Part shown: positions 7,746 to 16,930 of the stretch, in pieces | Position numbering within the stretch: position 1 is the first letter of the stretch | Layout of the letters: every line of letters begins with the position of its first letter | From: an uncultured Mycobacteriaceae bacterium | GTDB taxonomy: Bacteria; Actinomycetota; Actinomycetes; Mycobacteriales; Mycobacteriaceae | Assembly: GCA_902826815.1 (NCBI GenBank) | Contig: CADEGF010000036.1 | Span: 1 to 54,731 of the forward strand | Reading direction: 5' to 3' | DNA: 54,731 nucleotides | Program-made: the position numbers and the translations under genes | The notes under the pieces: generated by a model | What the model was told of the DNA's origin: nothing | Seen by the model: the letters and a program-made list of their open reading frames with translations, nothing else | Database searches by the model: none

Positions 7746-8438
7746 ATGAACGATCTGGTCGATACCACCGAGATGTACCTGCGCACCATCTACGACCTCG
7801 AAGAAGAGGGCGTAGTGCCGCTGCGTGCGCGCATCGCCGAGCGTCTTGAGCAGAGCGGGCCCACCGTGAGCCAGACCGTCTCCCGGATGGAGCGAGATGG
7901 ACTGCTGCACGTCGCGGGAGACCGGCACCTGGAACTGACCGACAAGGGCCGCGGGCTGGCGATCGCCGTGATGCGCAAGCACCGGCTGGCGGAGCGGCTG
8001 CTGGTCGACGTGATCGGGCTGCCGTGGGAGGAAGTGCACGCAGAGGCCTGCCGCTGGGAGCACGTGATGAGCGAGGACGTCGAGCGGCGCCTGGTCCAGG
8101 TGCTCGACAACCCGACCGTGTCACCGTTCGGAAACCCCATCCCCGGCCTGTCCGAGCTCGGGGTCGGCGATTCGGTCGGCGCCGAGGACCGCAACCTGGT
8201 GCGGCTGACCGAGCTCCCCGCCGGCTTCCCGGTTGCTGTGGTGGTGCGTCAGCTGACCGAGCACGTGCAGGGTGACGTCAACCTCATCGCCCGGCTGAAA
8301 GAGGCCGGCGTGGTTCCCAACGCGCGCGTGACGGTGGAGACGGGCCCCAACGGTGGCGTCATGATCGTGATTCCCGGCCATGAACAGGTCGAGCTGCCCC
8401 ACGAGATGGCCCACGCCGTGAAGGTCGAAAAGGTCTAA
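7746..8438 (+). CDS. ideR: Iron-dependent regulator IdeR
   Basis: DtxR-family repressor that binds Fe(II) and shuts off siderophore and iron-uptake genes while activating iron storage. The product is 230 residues from ATG 7746 (GAAGGG ribosome site). The N-terminal winged helix holds RIAERLEQSGPTVSQTVSRMERDGLL. Metal ligands are all present: Met10, Cys102, Glu105 and His106 for the primary site and His79, Glu83 and His98 for the ancillary site. The C-terminal SH3-like domain runs from about residue 150. The gene follows the sigB terminator, so it has its own promoter. The length equals that of M. tuberculosis IdeR. Confidence 0.97.
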   Translation: MNDLVDTTEMYLRTIYDLEEEGVVPLRARIAERLEQSGPTVSQTVSRMERDGLLHVAGDRHLELTDKGRGLAIAVMRKHRLAERLLVDVIGLPWEEVHAEACRWEHVMSEDVERRLVQVLDNPTVSPFGNPIPGLSELGVGDSVGAEDRNLVRLTELPAGFPVAVVVRQLTEHVQGDVNLIARLKEAGVVPNARVTVETGPNGGVMIVIPGHEQVELPHEMAHAVKVEKV

Positions 8439-8468
8439 AGGGCTCAAAAGGCCTAGGCGGCAACGTAA

Positions 8469-9494
8469 CTAGCCGGCCCGTCGGCCGAAGTCCCGCCGTT
8501 CCGGCAGCTCCACACCGAGTCGGGCCGCGAGCCGGTATCCCGTCGCGGCGAGTTCGCGGATCTGTTCGGGCCGCATGCCCGATTGCAGCGCGGTGTCCAG
8601 CATGCCAGCCATCCGGTGCGCGCCGTTGCAACGCAGTGCCGCCTCCAGCGACACCCCTGCAAGCGGCCCGTCGCCGCGCGCGTAGGCGGAGAATGCCAAC
8701 AGCACCAAAGCCTCGACCCGCCACGGCGCGGGAAGCGTCCTGGCCAGCACCGCCCACAGCGCCTCCGCGTTGGCAGCTTCGTCGCCGACCGCAAGCGCGT
8801 AGAAGACGTCACGGATCTGTGGATCGGTCATGGCACGCGCCAGCCTGACCGTCGTGGCATCCGACAACTTCTCGCCCGCCGAGGCCCGCGCCGCGGCTGC
8901 CATGGCTTCGGTGATCTCGCGAACCGCGTCGGTCTCGGCGTCTTTCTGATCGCCGAGCATGCCCGCCAACTCCTCACTCGTGGCGGCATCGGTGATCTCG
9001 ATGACCTGCTGCAACTCTTCGCGGCGCGCGTAGAGTCGCCGACCGTCGAGGACCGCTGCCATCGCCAGCGGCGACGACGACGGATCATCGACCGTGCCCC
9101 AACGGCCGTCCGGGCAATGCCACCGCCCGCGCGGGCCGACCGTGTCGACGACGTGGAAGTCGATCAGCGCGATCCCATACCCGGCCAGAGACTCGGACAG
9201 CGCACCGCGCAGTGCCTGGTATTCGTCGTTGCACAACCGGCAGCCTGCACCCTCGTCGTCGACGACGACCGCGATCACCGCATCAGGCCCGGCTGCCGCG
9301 GCGACCTCGGCGACGTGGCCGACGCTGTCGGACAGCTCGGGCGAAAGATCGACGCGCATAACGCATCCCAACTCGCCGCGATCGAGGGTGACCAGGACGA
9401 GCGATTTCACGGGCACGAAGCCCAGTACTGCGGGTAGCGCCGCGATCAGCGCGCCCGGCCGGTTGAGTTGGAAGTCGAATTGCGATGTCGTCAT
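8469..9494 (-). CDS. DUF4192 family protein
   Basis: A 341-residue cytoplasmic protein; ATG 9494 gives MTTSQFDFQLNRPGALIAALPAVLGFVPVKSLVLVTL, the typical DUF4192 N-terminus. Other family stretches are RLCNDEYQALRGALSESLAGYGIALIDFHVV, GRWHCPDGRWGTVDDPSSSPLAMAAVLDGRRLYARREEL and a helical C-terminal half (LARTLPAPWRVEALVLLAFSAYARGDGPLAGVSLEAAL). The family is found in most actinobacteria and has no established role. It converges on ideR with 30 bases between the stops; this matches the gene after ideR in M. tuberculosis. The upstream in-frame extension to 9692 shows no homology and is left out. Confidence 0.85.
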   Translation of the reverse strand: MTTSQFDFQLNRPGALIAALPAVLGFVPVKSLVLVTLDRGELGCVMRVDLSPELSDSVGHVAEVAAAAGPDAVIAVVVDDEGAGCRLCNDEYQALRGALSESLAGYGIALIDFHVVDTVGPRGRWHCPDGRWGTVDDPSSSPLAMAAVLDGRRLYARREELQQVIEITDAATSEELAGMLGDQKDAETDAVREITEAMAAAARASAGEKLSDATTVRLARAMTDPQIRDVFYALAVGDEAANAEALWAVLARTLPAPWRVEALVLLAFSAYARGDGPLAGVSLEAALRCNGAHRMAGMLDTALQSGMRPEQIRELAATGYRLAARLGVELPERRDFGRRAG

Positions 9495-9589
9495 GCCATG
9501 AGCGTCGACTGCCCTGCCGACCGAAAGCCCACGAACCAGGGCTGCCGCCGTGGGACTGTGGATGAAGGCGCGACTGGGTATGACGCGCG

Positions 9590-10336
9590 CTAGCGCGGGA
9601 CCTGTTTGCGCACCTTGAGCACGGCGTCGGCGAACAACGTGTCCAGCGCCTGGGTGTCTTCTGAATCGTCCGAGGACCCGTGCCGTTCCCACGATGCGGT
9701 CACCTGCACATCGTCGATCAGCGCGACCAGCGTCAGTGTCCTGGTCGCCGGCTCGTCATCGGACTCCGGTGTGACGGTCTGATCGACGGCGTAACTGTCA
9801 TCGGCGTCCACCGGCGGTGCAGGTGGCAGCTCGACGGTCACCTCCGACACAACGCCTACATCCCCGCCCGCCGCACTGGTGAACGACGAACACTCCGCCA
9901 GTTGCGTGACCCTGGCACGAACCGATGGCACCGGCCGGATGACCGTGACCGTCAGCCGTGCACCGCTATCTTCGTCGGTTCCCTGCACGGCGGCCTGCTG
10001 GTCGGTCAGCACGGGCAACGGCGCACACTCGGGCGGTGTCACCTCGGATCCGGCGGCGACACCGTCGATTTCGCCCATCACCCGGTCGACATCCTTCGAC
10101 GGCAGTACTGCCGCCGGATATCGTTCGGGAAACCGGGTCGGCTCGATCAGCAAGTCGGCGACCGGGATCGGCCTGCTCGGACGGACCTGCGGGTCCCCGG
10201 CGTGCGCGGAGCCGCCGACCACACGTGCACAGCCACCGACAACTGCCGCCGCCGTCAGCGTGACGCAGCAGACCATGACGCAGCAGACGACGGGCAGCCG
10301 CCACCCGCGCAGAACCGTGCCCACCATTGCCGACAT
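9590..10336 (-). CDS. Lipoprotein of unknown function
   Basis: A 248-residue envelope lipoprotein. The signal segment [20 protein letters not shown] leads to the lipobox VVGGC, so Cys36 would carry the lipid anchor. The mature domain has [36 protein letters not shown] and [10 protein letters not shown], with one Cys pair, and beta-rich stretches ([32 protein letters not shown]) like the extracellular ligand-binding or sensor domains found in many mycobacterial lipoproteins. I cannot name the family with certainty. It is divergent from sthA with 132 bases between the starts. Confidence 0.75.
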   Translation of the reverse strand: MSAMVGTVLRGWRLPVVCCVMVCCVTLTAAAVVGGCARVVGGSAHAGDPQVRPSRPIPVADLLIEPTRFPERYPAAVLPSKDVDRVMGEIDGVAAGSEVTPPECAPLPVLTDQQAAVQGTDEDSGARLTVTVIRPVPSVRARVTQLAECSSFTSAAGGDVGVVSEVTVELPPAPPVDADDSYAVDQTVTPESDDEPATRTLTLVALIDDVQVTASWERHGSSDDSEDTQALDTLFADAVLKVRKQVPR

Positions 10337-10468
10337 CGTCTCATCGGCGCCTCCCAGCCGCTTTCAGGCGCGCGGAGGACGCTTGGGCGGCCGATCTGCA
10401 GGCGTTGTTCACCCGCTATTGCCCCCGTCGGCATGCGAGATCGCCGCAATCGGCGTACACCTTCACAT

Positions 10469-11884
10469 ATGGCTTCGGTGCTGGAGTACGACCTCGTCGT
10501 CATCGGTTCAGGTCCCGGCGGGCAGAAGGCCGCGATCGCAGCGGCGAAGCTCGGCAAATCGGTCGCCGTCATCGAGCGCGGAAGAATGCTCGGCGGCGTC
10601 TGCGTGAACACCGGGACCATCCCGTCCAAGACGCTGCGCGAAGCGGTGGTCTACCTGACGGGCATGAGCCAGCGCGAACTCTACGGGGCCAGCTACCGGG
10701 TCAAGGAGAAGATCACACCCGCGGATCTGCTGGCCCGCACCACCCACGTCATCACCAAGGAGCAGGACGTGGTGCGCAGTCAGCTGCTGCGCAATCGGGT
10801 CGACCTGATCACCGGGCACGGCCGGTTCCTTGACGAGCACACCCTCTGCGTCGACGACCAGACGCGCGGCGAAAAGACCACCGTCCGAGGCGAATTCATC
10901 GTCATCGCCACCGGCACAAAGCCGGCCCGCCCAGCGGGTGTGGAGTTCGACGAGGACCGGGTGCTCGACTCCGACGGCATCCTGGATCTCAAGACGCTGC
11001 CTGCGTCGATGGTGGTGGTCGGGGCGGGCGTCATCGGCATCGAATACGCATCGATGTTCGCCGCGCTCGGCACGAAGGTCACCGTCGTCGAAAAGCGCGA
11101 CAGCATGCTGGACTTCTGTGACCCCGAAGTGGTCGAGGCGCTGAAGTTCCACCTGCGCGACCTGGCCGTGACGTTTCGTTTCGGCGAGGAGGTGACCGCC
11201 GTCGACGTCGGCGCCGCGGGCACGGTGACGACGCTGGCCAGCGGGAAGCAGATCCCCGCCGAGACGGTGATGTACTCGGCGGGCAGGCAGGGCCAGACCG
11301 AGCACCTCGACGCGACCAACGCCGGGCTGGAGATCGACAGCCGCGGCCGCATCTTCGTCGACGACCAGTTCCAGACCAAGGTTGACCACATCTACGCCGT
11401 CGGCGACGTGATCGGCTTCCCCGCACTGGCCGCCACATCGATGGACCAGGGCAGGCTGGCTGCCTACCACGCATTCGGTGAGCCGGCGAAGGGCATGACC
11501 GAGCTGCAGCCGATCGGCATCTACTCGATTCCCGAGGTGTCCTACGTCGGCGCGACCGAGGTGGACCTGACCCGCGACTCGATCCCCTACGAGGTCGGGG
11601 TGTCCCGCTACCGCGAGCTGGCCCGCGGCCAGATTGCCGGCGACTCGTACGGCATGCTCAAACTCCTCGTCTCGACCGAAGACCTGAAGCTGCTCGGCGT
11701 CCACATCTTCGGCACGAGCGCCACCGAACTGGTCCATATCGGACAGGCCGTGATGGGCTGCGGAGGCACCGTCGAATACCTGGTGGACGCGGTGTTCAAC
11801 TACCCGACGTTCTCGGAGGCCTACAAGGTGGCCGCGCTGGACGTGATGAACAAGCTTCGCGCGCTCAGTCAGTTCCGCACGTAA
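10469..11884 (+). CDS. sthA: Soluble pyridine nucleotide transhydrogenase
   Basis: A flavoprotein that exchanges hydride between NADPH and NAD+. The start ATG 10469 gives 471 residues. It has the FAD site [26 protein letters not shown], the NAD(P) site [27 protein letters not shown] and the second FAD motif [12 protein letters not shown], followed by the dimerisation domain with SIPEVSYVG. The redox motif of the parent family (CxxxxC) is reduced to [15 protein letters not shown], with Thr in place of the second Cys, as in SthA and unlike lipoamide dehydrogenase or glutathione reductase. There is no Shine-Dalgarno sequence before the ATG, so the mRNA may be leaderless. The open frame upstream to 9680 is a shadow of the lipoprotein gene. 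Confidence 0.93.
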   Translation: MASVLEYDLVVIGSGPGGQKAAIAAAKLGKSVAVIERGRMLGGVCVNTGTIPSKTLREAVVYLTGMSQRELYGASYRVKEKITPADLLARTTHVITKEQDVVRSQLLRNRVDLITGHGRFLDEHTLCVDDQTRGEKTTVRGEFIVIATGTKPARPAGVEFDEDRVLDSDGILDLKTLPASMVVVGAGVIGIEYASMFAALGTKVTVVEKRDSMLDFCDPEVVEALKFHLRDLAVTFRFGEEVTAVDVGAAGTVTTLASGKQIPAETVMYSAGRQGQTEHLDATNAGLEIDSRGRIFVDDQFQTKVDHIYAVGDVIGFPALAATSMDQGRLAAYHAFGEPAKGMTELQPIGIYSIPEVSYVGATEVDLTRDSIPYEVGVSRYRELARGQIAGDSYGMLKLLVSTEDLKLLGVHIFGTSATELVHIGQAVMGCGGTVEYLVDAVFNYPTFSEAYKVAALDVMNKLRALSQFRT

Positions 11885-11912
11885 ACCGATCTGCTCCTCA
11901 CGTGCGCGGTGC

Positions 11913-12704
11913 TCAGCAGTCGTCGTCGAACACCGCAGGCGCCGCATCCGCGGGCCCACCGGCCTCCGCGCGTGCCAACAGCGCGACGACGCCGTCGTCG
12001 AATGGCGGTGAATACGAGATGTTTTCGTCGCATCCGCCGCCGTCGAGTCCGCCGATCAGACCAGACACGATCGAACCGGCGGGCTCCGTTGTCCATGGCG
12101 CACCGCTGGTGCCGTCGACCAGGCCGCCGCACGGCAACGACGGGAATCCACCCGGCGCCAACTCCGTAGCGGTCTTGCAGCCGATCGGTCCGCCCCCGAC
12201 GCCAAGCCCGTATCCGGTGACGGTGACCTCGGTACCCGGCCTCGGCGTGGTGCCGATCGTCAGGCCGCCACCCGCCGCGGCCTCGACGGTGCCCCCGCCG
12301 TCGCGCGCCACTCGCAGAATTGCGAAGTCCGCCAACGGATCCTGGTTCTGCACCCATCGAGGATCGAGATAGACCGCGTCGACCCGCCACATGTCTGCCG
12401 GGTCTGCGCTGTCGTTGAACCCTGCGACGAACGTGGTGTCGATATCCTCGGCGACGCAGTGCGCCGCGGTCAGAATGAGATCGCCGCCCTTGGAGTCGAG
12501 CACGCCCGCGGTGCAGGTATGCAGATCACCCCCGCCGAGGAATAGCGCGCCGACCCTTGCGTCCGGCGGCACGGGCGCGGCCGACATCTTCGTCGCTGTC
12601 GGCGGCTGGCTCGTCTCGTGCGGCTCCGGCGGCGGGGCGGTTCCCCCGCCGCATCCGGCGGTCAGCATCAGCAGCCCGACCACCAGCACCGCCGACACCC
12701 GCAT
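11913..12704 (-). CDS. Trypsin-like serine protease lipoprotein
   Basis: A 263-residue exported serine protease. The N-terminus MRVSAVLVVGLLMLTAGCGGG ends in the lipobox LTAGC, so it is probably lipid-anchored, followed by a Pro/Thr linker. The catalytic triad can be read: His in LTAAHCVAE (about residue 82), Asp in LADFAILRVA and Ser in DGTSGAPW. The cysteine pair HTCTAG/AAHC fits the usual disulphide next to the catalytic His, and GCKTATE/LPCGG and GGCDEN provide others. Substrate unknown. It converges with sthA (28 bases between the stops). Confidence 0.87.
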   Translation of the reverse strand: MRVSAVLVVGLLMLTAGCGGGTAPPPEPHETSQPPTATKMSAAPVPPDARVGALFLGGGDLHTCTAGVLDSKGGDLILTAAHCVAEDIDTTFVAGFNDSADPADMWRVDAVYLDPRWVQNQDPLADFAILRVARDGGGTVEAAAGGGLTIGTTPRPGTEVTVTGYGLGVGGGPIGCKTATELAPGGFPSLPCGGLVDGTSGAPWTTEPAGSIVSGLIGGLDGGGCDENISYSPPFDDGVVALLARAEAGGPADAAPAVFDDDC

Positions 12705-12808
12705 GGACTGATCTTGCCCGATTACGGGGCTGTGGGGCCGGTACAGGTGGACTTCGACAGCGCCCGCTCAGGCAAATGAGACACTGGAAGTCGCGGTGTT
12801 ACCAGGAG

Positions 12809-13807
12809 GTGAGCCCGATCAGCGAAGAGCCCGACAAGCAGGACCAGCACTACCAACCCGACCAGAGCGGGATGTATGAGCTGGAGTTCCCCGCACCCCA
12901 GCTGTCGTCGACGGACGGGCGCGGTCCTGTGCTGGTCCACGCCCTCGAGGGGTTTTCGGACGCCGGGCACGCCATCCGGCTGTCCGCCGAGCACCTGAAG
13001 AACTCGCTCGACACCGAACTGGTCGCGTCGTTCGCCATCGACGAACTGCTGGACTACCGGTCGCGGCGGCCGCTGATGACCTTCAAGACCGACCATTTCA
13101 CCCACTACGAGGAACCCGAGCTGAGCCTCTACGCGCTGCACGACAGCGTCGGCACCCCGTTTCTCCTGCTCGCGGGGATGGAACCCGACCTTCGCTGGGA
13201 GCGCTTCATCACGGCCGTGCGGCTGCTGGCCGAGCGGCTTGGCGTCCGGCAGACCATCGGGCTCGGCACCATTCCGATGGCGGTGCCACACACCCGCCCG
13301 ATCACGCTGACCGCGCACGCCAACAACAAGGAGCTGATCGCCGGTCACACCCCGTGGGTCGGCGAGGTGCAGGTCCCCGGCAGCGTCTCCAACCTGCTGG
13401 AATACCGGATGGCACAGCACGGACACGCTGCGGTCGGCTTCACCGTCCATGTACCGCACTACCTCGCCCAGACCGACTACCCGGCAGCCGCCGAGGCACT
13501 GCTCGTCCAGGTGGCCAAGTCCGGCTCACTGCAGCTGCCGCTGGCCGCACTGGCCGAGGCCGCCGCGGAGGTGGCCGCCAAAGTCGAGGAGCAGGTGGGC
13601 GGAAGCAGCGAGGTCGCCCAAGTGGTGGAGGCCCTTGAGCGCCAGTACGATGCCTTCATCGAGGCCCAGGAGAACAAATCACTGCTGGCCCGCGACGAGG
13701 ATCTGCCCAGCGGTGACGAACTCGGAGCCGAGTTCGAACGCTTTCTCGCGGAGCAGGGCCGGGACAAGAAAAGAGAAGGCTTCCAAGACGGGGACGACGG
13801 CCATTAG
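12809..13807 (+). CDS. PAC2-family protein (proteasome-assembly-chaperone-like)
   Basis: A 332-residue protein of the actinobacterial PAC2 family (Rv2714-like). The core is PVLVHALEGFSDAGHAIRLSAEHL, FAIDELLDYRSRRPLMTF and HDSVGTPFLLLAGMEPDLRWERFITAV..TIGLGTIPMAVPHTRP, followed by a helical Glu/Arg-rich tail. The family resembles archaeal and eukaryotic proteasome assembly chaperones, but its role in actinobacteria is unproven. GTG 12809 is chosen to include the charged N-terminal segment; AGGAG abuts it, so ATG 12872 (MYELEFPAPQ, 311 residues) is a real alternative. It starts a same-strand run with the hydrolase and PhzF genes. Confidence 0.85.
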   Translation: MSPISEEPDKQDQHYQPDQSGMYELEFPAPQLSSTDGRGPVLVHALEGFSDAGHAIRLSAEHLKNSLDTELVASFAIDELLDYRSRRPLMTFKTDHFTHYEEPELSLYALHDSVGTPFLLLAGMEPDLRWERFITAVRLLAERLGVRQTIGLGTIPMAVPHTRPITLTAHANNKELIAGHTPWVGEVQVPGSVSNLLEYRMAQHGHAAVGFTVHVPHYLAQTDYPAAAEALLVQVAKSGSLQLPLAALAEAAAEVAAKVEEQVGGSSEVAQVVEALERQYDAFIEAQENKSLLARDEDLPSGDELGAEFERFLAEQGRDKKREGFQDGDDGH

Positions 13808-13840
13808 ACCGCCACCCGGTCCGACGACGAGGTTGGCGAG

Positions 13841-14872
13841 ATGACAGCTCGAAAGTCCCGAAAACCCAATCTCCGGCCCGTGCGTGAGCTGACGCCCACC
13901 CTGCAGTTCCGCACCATCCACGGCTATCGGCGCGCGTACCGGATCGCCGGATCGGGTCCGGCGATCCTGCTGATCCACGGCATCGGCGACAACTCCACGA
14001 CGTGGAGCAGCGTGCAATCGACGCTCGCACAACGGTTCACGGTCATCGCACCCGACCTGCTCGGCCACGGGAAGTCGGACAAGCCGCGCGCCGACTACTC
14101 CGTCGCGGCGTACGCGAACGGGATGCGGGATCTGCTCAGCGTCCTCGACGTCGAGCGCGTCACGGTGGTCGGGCATTCGCTCGGTGGCGGCGTGGCGATG
14201 CAGTTCGCCTACCAATTCCCGCAGTTGGTGGACCGGCTGATTCTGGTCGGCGCGGGCGGTGTGACCAAGGACGTCAACTTCGCGCTGCGGATCGCCTCCC
14301 TGCCAATGGGCACCGAAGCCCTTGCGGTACTGCGCCTTCCGATGGTCTTGCCTGCCGTGCAGGCGGCGGGAAGGGTGGCGGGTCTGGCAATCGGCAGGAC
14401 CGGGGTTGGCCGCGATCTGCCCGAGATGCTGCGCATCCTCAAGGACCTGCCCGAGCCGACCGCATCGTCGGCGTTCGCACGCACACTGCGCGCGGTCGTC
14501 GACTGGCGCGGCCAGGTGGTCACCATGCTGGACCGATGTTATTTGACCGAATCGGTACCGGTGCAATTGATCTGGGGCTCGCGCGATTCGGTGATTCCGG
14601 TCAGCCACGCACAGCTCGCCCACGCCGCGATGCCAGGGTCACAGCTGGAGATCTTCGAGGGCTCCGGGCACTTCCCTTTCCACGACGATCCCGATCGCTT
14701 CGTCGAGATCGTCGAGCGGTTCATCGACTCGACCGAGCCGGCCACTCACGACCAGGAGATGCTGCGCGGCCTGCTTCGCAACGGTGTCGGCGACAGCACG
14801 ATCTCGGGCCCGATCGACACCCGTGTCGCCGTGCTCGATGCGATGGGCACCGACGAGCGAAGCGCCACCTGA
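13841..14872 (+). CDS. Alpha/beta hydrolase (Rv2715-like)
   Basis: A 343-residue alpha/beta-fold hydrolase. It shows the oxyanion-loop strand [14 protein letters not shown], the following [15 protein letters not shown], the nucleophile elbow [17 protein letters not shown] (Ser in GHSLGG), the acid in [12 protein letters not shown] and the catalytic His in [14 protein letters not shown]. The substrate is unknown; cousins hydrolyse esters or open aromatic ring products. The C-terminal 50 residues after the fold are extra and polar. The start is 33 bases after the PAC2 gene, so the two are probably cotranscribed, as in other mycobacteria. Confidence 0.9.
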   Translation: MTARKSRKPNLRPVRELTPTLQFRTIHGYRRAYRIAGSGPAILLIHGIGDNSTTWSSVQSTLAQRFTVIAPDLLGHGKSDKPRADYSVAAYANGMRDLLSVLDVERVTVVGHSLGGGVAMQFAYQFPQLVDRLILVGAGGVTKDVNFALRIASLPMGTEALAVLRLPMVLPAVQAAGRVAGLAIGRTGVGRDLPEMLRILKDLPEPTASSAFARTLRAVVDWRGQVVTMLDRCYLTESVPVQLIWGSRDSVIPVSHAQLAHAAMPGSQLEIFEGSGHFPFHDDPDRFVEIVERFIDSTEPATHDQEMLRGLLRNGVGDSTISGPIDTRVAVLDAMGTDERSAT

Positions 14873-14907
14873 GCTGCGATCTTCCGTCACGTCGTAGCAT
14901 CGGGCTC

Positions 14908-15594
14908 ATGACCATCGACGTGACCGTGCTGCGGGTTTTCACCGATCCGGACGGGAAGTTCGGCAACCCGCTCGGCGTCATCGACGCGAGCGCGGTGGAC
15001 CCCGCCGATCGGCAGCGGATCGCCACCCAATTGGGTTATAGCGAAACAATATTCATCGATGTGCCGGAGCCTGGTGAAAACACGGCGCACGCAAGGATCT
15101 TCACCCCGGCGGTCGAACTCCCCTTCGCGGGCCATCCCACCGTCGGTGCGTCGTGGTGGCTGCGCGATATCGGCCGCCCCGTGCACACCCTGGTGGTGCC
15201 TGCCGGAGTCGTTCAGGTCACCTACGACAACGACGTGGTCTCCGTCAGGGCGCGTGCCGAGTGGGCACCGGATTTCGCGATCTATGACCTCGACTCGACC
15301 GACGAGCTCTTCGCCGCCGAACCGGACGACTACCCCGACGACGTCGAGAACTACCTGTGGACATGGACCGACCGGGACAACGGCGTGCTGCGCTCCCGGA
15401 TGTTCGCCCTCGGCCTTGGCGTACCCGAGGACGAGGCGACGGGCGCGGCGGCGGTTCGCATCACCGACTACCTCAGCCGAGACCTCACCATCGTGCAGGG
15501 AAAGGGGTCGGTCATCCAGACCCAGTGGAGTGCCGACGGTTGGGTGCAGGTCGCGGGCCGAGTGGTGAACGACGGGTCCAGACAGATCGATTGA
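14908..15594 (+). CDS. PhzF-family isomerase-like protein
   Basis: A 228-residue member of the PhzF/diaminopimelate-epimerase fold. ATG 14908 begins [25 protein letters not shown]; the catalytic Glu lies in LGYSETIFI, and the first domain ends with [24 protein letters not shown], the family signature. The second half has [12 protein letters not shown] and [21 protein letters not shown]. It is shorter than classical PhzF (about 278 residues), as in its M. tuberculosis counterpart. No phenazine genes are nearby, so phenazine synthesis is not implied. An open frame upstream to 14002 is a shadow of the hydrolase gene. Confidence 0.87.
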   Translation: MTIDVTVLRVFTDPDGKFGNPLGVIDASAVDPADRQRIATQLGYSETIFIDVPEPGENTAHARIFTPAVELPFAGHPTVGASWWLRDIGRPVHTLVVPAGVVQVTYDNDVVSVRARAEWAPDFAIYDLDSTDELFAAEPDDYPDDVENYLWTWTDRDNGVLRSRMFALGLGVPEDEATGAAAVRITDYLSRDLTIVQGKGSVIQTQWSADGWVQVAGRVVNDGSRQID

Positions 15595-15604
15595 CACCCG
15601 GTCA

Positions 15605-16069
15605 TCAACCGGATGTGGGGACCTCGCGGTGGGCGCGCAATGCCTCGATCTCGCGTTCGAAATCGTCTGCCGATGAGAACGACCGGTATACCGACGCGAA
15701 TCGTAGGTAGGCGACCTCGTCGAGATCGCGGAGCGGGCCGAGGATCGCCAGCCCCACCTCATGGCTCGGCACTTCCGGCGACCCCGTGGCGCGCACTGCG
15801 TCCTCCACCTGCTGCGCCAGCACCTTCAGGGCATCGTCGTCGACCTGCCGCCCCTGGCAGGCCCGCCGCACCCCCTTGATGACCTTCTCGCGGCTGAACG
15901 GCTCGGTGACACCGCTGCGCTTGACGACCGCGAGCACGGCGGTCTCCACCGTGGTGAATCGTCGCCCGCACTCCGGACACGACCTCCGGCGCCTGATGGC
16001 CTGACCCTCGTCGGCTTCTCGGGAGTCGACGACCCGGGAATCGGGGTGACGGCAGAACGGACAGTGCAT
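15605..16069 (-). CDS. nrdR: Transcriptional repressor NrdR
   Basis: ATP/dATP-sensing repressor of ribonucleotide reductase genes. It is 154 residues from ATG 16069, with AAGGAGCAG as ribosome site. The zinc ribbon uses Cys3, Cys6, Cys31 and Cys34 ([15 protein letters not shown]); the ATP-cone follows, with [27 protein letters not shown] and [14 protein letters not shown]. The length matches NrdR proteins. It lies downstream of the SOS-controlled LysM gene on the same strand (159 bases apart), so it may also be read from that promoter, linking nucleotide supply to DNA damage. The frame upstream of 16069 is non-homologous. Confidence 0.96.
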   Translation of the reverse strand: MHCPFCRHPDSRVVDSREADEGQAIRRRRSCPECGRRFTTVETAVLAVVKRSGVTEPFSREKVIKGVRRACQGRQVDDDALKVLAQQVEDAVRATGSPEVPSHEVGLAILGPLRDLDEVAYLRFASVYRSFSSADDFEREIEALRAHREVPTSG

Positions 16070-16228
16070 GACTGCTCCTTCGCCGCGCCGACAGACAACC
16101 GCTTCGATCGCTTCCGAGCCTACCTTTGCAGCCCGCCCGGAATGGGATGTCCGCGTGATTGGGATCTGTCGGTGCCGTACCGGCACCATGGCCGTTGTGC
16201 GGCAGCGAGATTCACCGCGCACGAGAAG

Positions 16229-16708
16229 TCAGCCGACCGGTGCGATGAGAGTCTGCCCGGCGTCGAGCGACGCGGACTCGAGTTGGTTGAGTTCGCGGAT
16301 ACGGTCGACCACGTGGGCGACGGGTGCATCGGGTGCGACCCGGTGGGCCACATGGGCAAGCGTCTCCCCCGCCTGCACCTGGACCACCGAAAGGGTGTCG
16401 GGCACCGGGGCCGACGAACCGGTGGTACCCACGACCCCGCCGAACTGCGCCACAATGCCGAGCCACGCGGTGATCAGCGCGGCGAGCACGGCCAGCCCGA
16501 CAGTGGTGGCGGGGGTGATCGGGCGGCTGCGGTGCGAGGCGCGGGACATCACCACGCCGGGGCCGCCGTAGCGCATCGGCGCCCCGCCCGGCCGCCGCCG
16601 GCTGTGCGCTGCGGGATGCGGCCGTCGCGCCGCAGACGGGCGGTGAGGCCGGTGAGACCCCCGCACGACGGGTCCTGCCAGGACTTCCCTGGTGTCCAGA
16701 ATTGTCAT
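16229..16708 (-). CDS. chiZ: LysM-domain membrane protein, SOS-linked cell-wall/division protein (ChiZ-like)
   Basis: A 159-residue protein equivalent in position and layout to Rv2719c (ChiZ), a DNA-damage-induced cell-wall hydrolase that blocks division in mycobacteria. The Arg/Pro-rich cytoplasmic N-terminus (HRPHRPSAARRPHPAAHSRR) is followed by one membrane helix (PATTVGLAVLAALITAWLGIVAQF) and an extracytoplasmic LysM domain (VQVQAGETLAHVAHRVAPDA..ELNQLESASLDAGQTLIAPV). ATG 16708 has a GCGAGG ribosome site. Two LexA boxes lie 49-84 bases upstream of the start. It is divergent from lexA. The symbol is by synteny and layout only. Confidence 0.85.
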   Translation of the reverse strand: MTILDTREVLAGPVVRGSHRPHRPSAARRPHPAAHSRRRPGGAPMRYGGPGVVMSRASHRSRPITPATTVGLAVLAALITAWLGIVAQFGGVVGTTGSSAPVPDTLSVVQVQAGETLAHVAHRVAPDAPVAHVVDRIRELNQLESASLDAGQTLIAPVG

Positions 16709-16756
16709 CTGCCTCGCCTTTCGCTCCGCCGGTTCGCTCTTATGTTCGAACCCTAC

Positions 16757-16772
16757 TCGATCAGGTGTTCGA
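16757..16772 (-). promoter_or_regulatory. LexA (SOS) box 1 of the chiZ-like gene
   Basis: TCGATCAGGTGTTCGA differs from the mycobacterial SOS consensus TCGAAC-N4-GTTCGA at one position. It is 49 bases upstream of the LysM gene start. Confidence 0.8.
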
Positions 16773-16776
16773 TTAA

Positions 16777-16792
16777 TAGAACATGTGATCGA
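16777..16792 (-). promoter_or_regulatory. LexA (SOS) box 2, weaker
   Basis: TAGAACATGTGATCGA has two mismatches to the SOS consensus, one in each half. Its start is exactly 20 bases (about two helical turns) from box 1, so two LexA dimers could bind on one face of the DNA. Confidence 0.55.
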
Positions 16793-16882
16793 ACTGTTGC
16801 AGAACGATAGAGCAGGGCACCGACATTTCCCGGCGACCGCCGTACGGACCGCCGTGCGGACGCGGTCAGATCGCGACACACC

Positions 16883-16898
16883 TCGAACACATGTTTGA
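16883..16898 (+). promoter_or_regulatory. LexA box of lexA
   Basis: TCGAACACATGTTTGA matches the SOS consensus TCGAAC-N4-GTTCGA except for one base. It overlaps the proposed lexA -35 element, so LexA binding would block polymerase and give autoregulation. Confidence 0.85.
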
Positions 16899-16923
16899 TT
16901 ATCGAACCGCAGGCGACTACATT
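16895..16923 (+). promoter_or_regulatory. lexA promoter, predicted leaderless
   Basis: TTGATT (16895-16900), a 17-base spacer and TACATT (16918-16923) form a SigA-type promoter. Transcription would be expected to start at 16930 or 16931, at the lexA ATG, and no Shine-Dalgarno sequence precedes that ATG. This suggests a leaderless mRNA. Confidence 0.65.
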
Positions 16924-16930
16924 CGGCGCC

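Noticed and set aside
6682-8124. A 480-codon open frame on the minus strand opposite sigB and ideR
   Set aside because: It is the antisense shadow of two clearly conserved genes in G/C-rich DNA and shows no domain.
9680-10468. In-frame extension of sthA by 263 codons upstream
   Set aside because: It runs antisense through the lipoprotein gene and adds nothing like a transhydrogenase; the ATG at 10469 matches the family start.
14002-14907. Upstream extension of the PhzF-like frame
   Set aside because: It is the shifted frame of the hydrolase gene; PhzF proteins start at [12 protein letters not shown].
14908-15594. Phenazine biosynthesis role for the PhzF-like gene
   Set aside because: No other phenazine genes are near and the mycobacterial PhzF-like proteins are not known for phenazines.
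16745-16760. A fourth LexA box near TTCGAACCCTACTCGA
   Set aside because: Only the left half fits; the right half has no GTTCGA at the proper distance.
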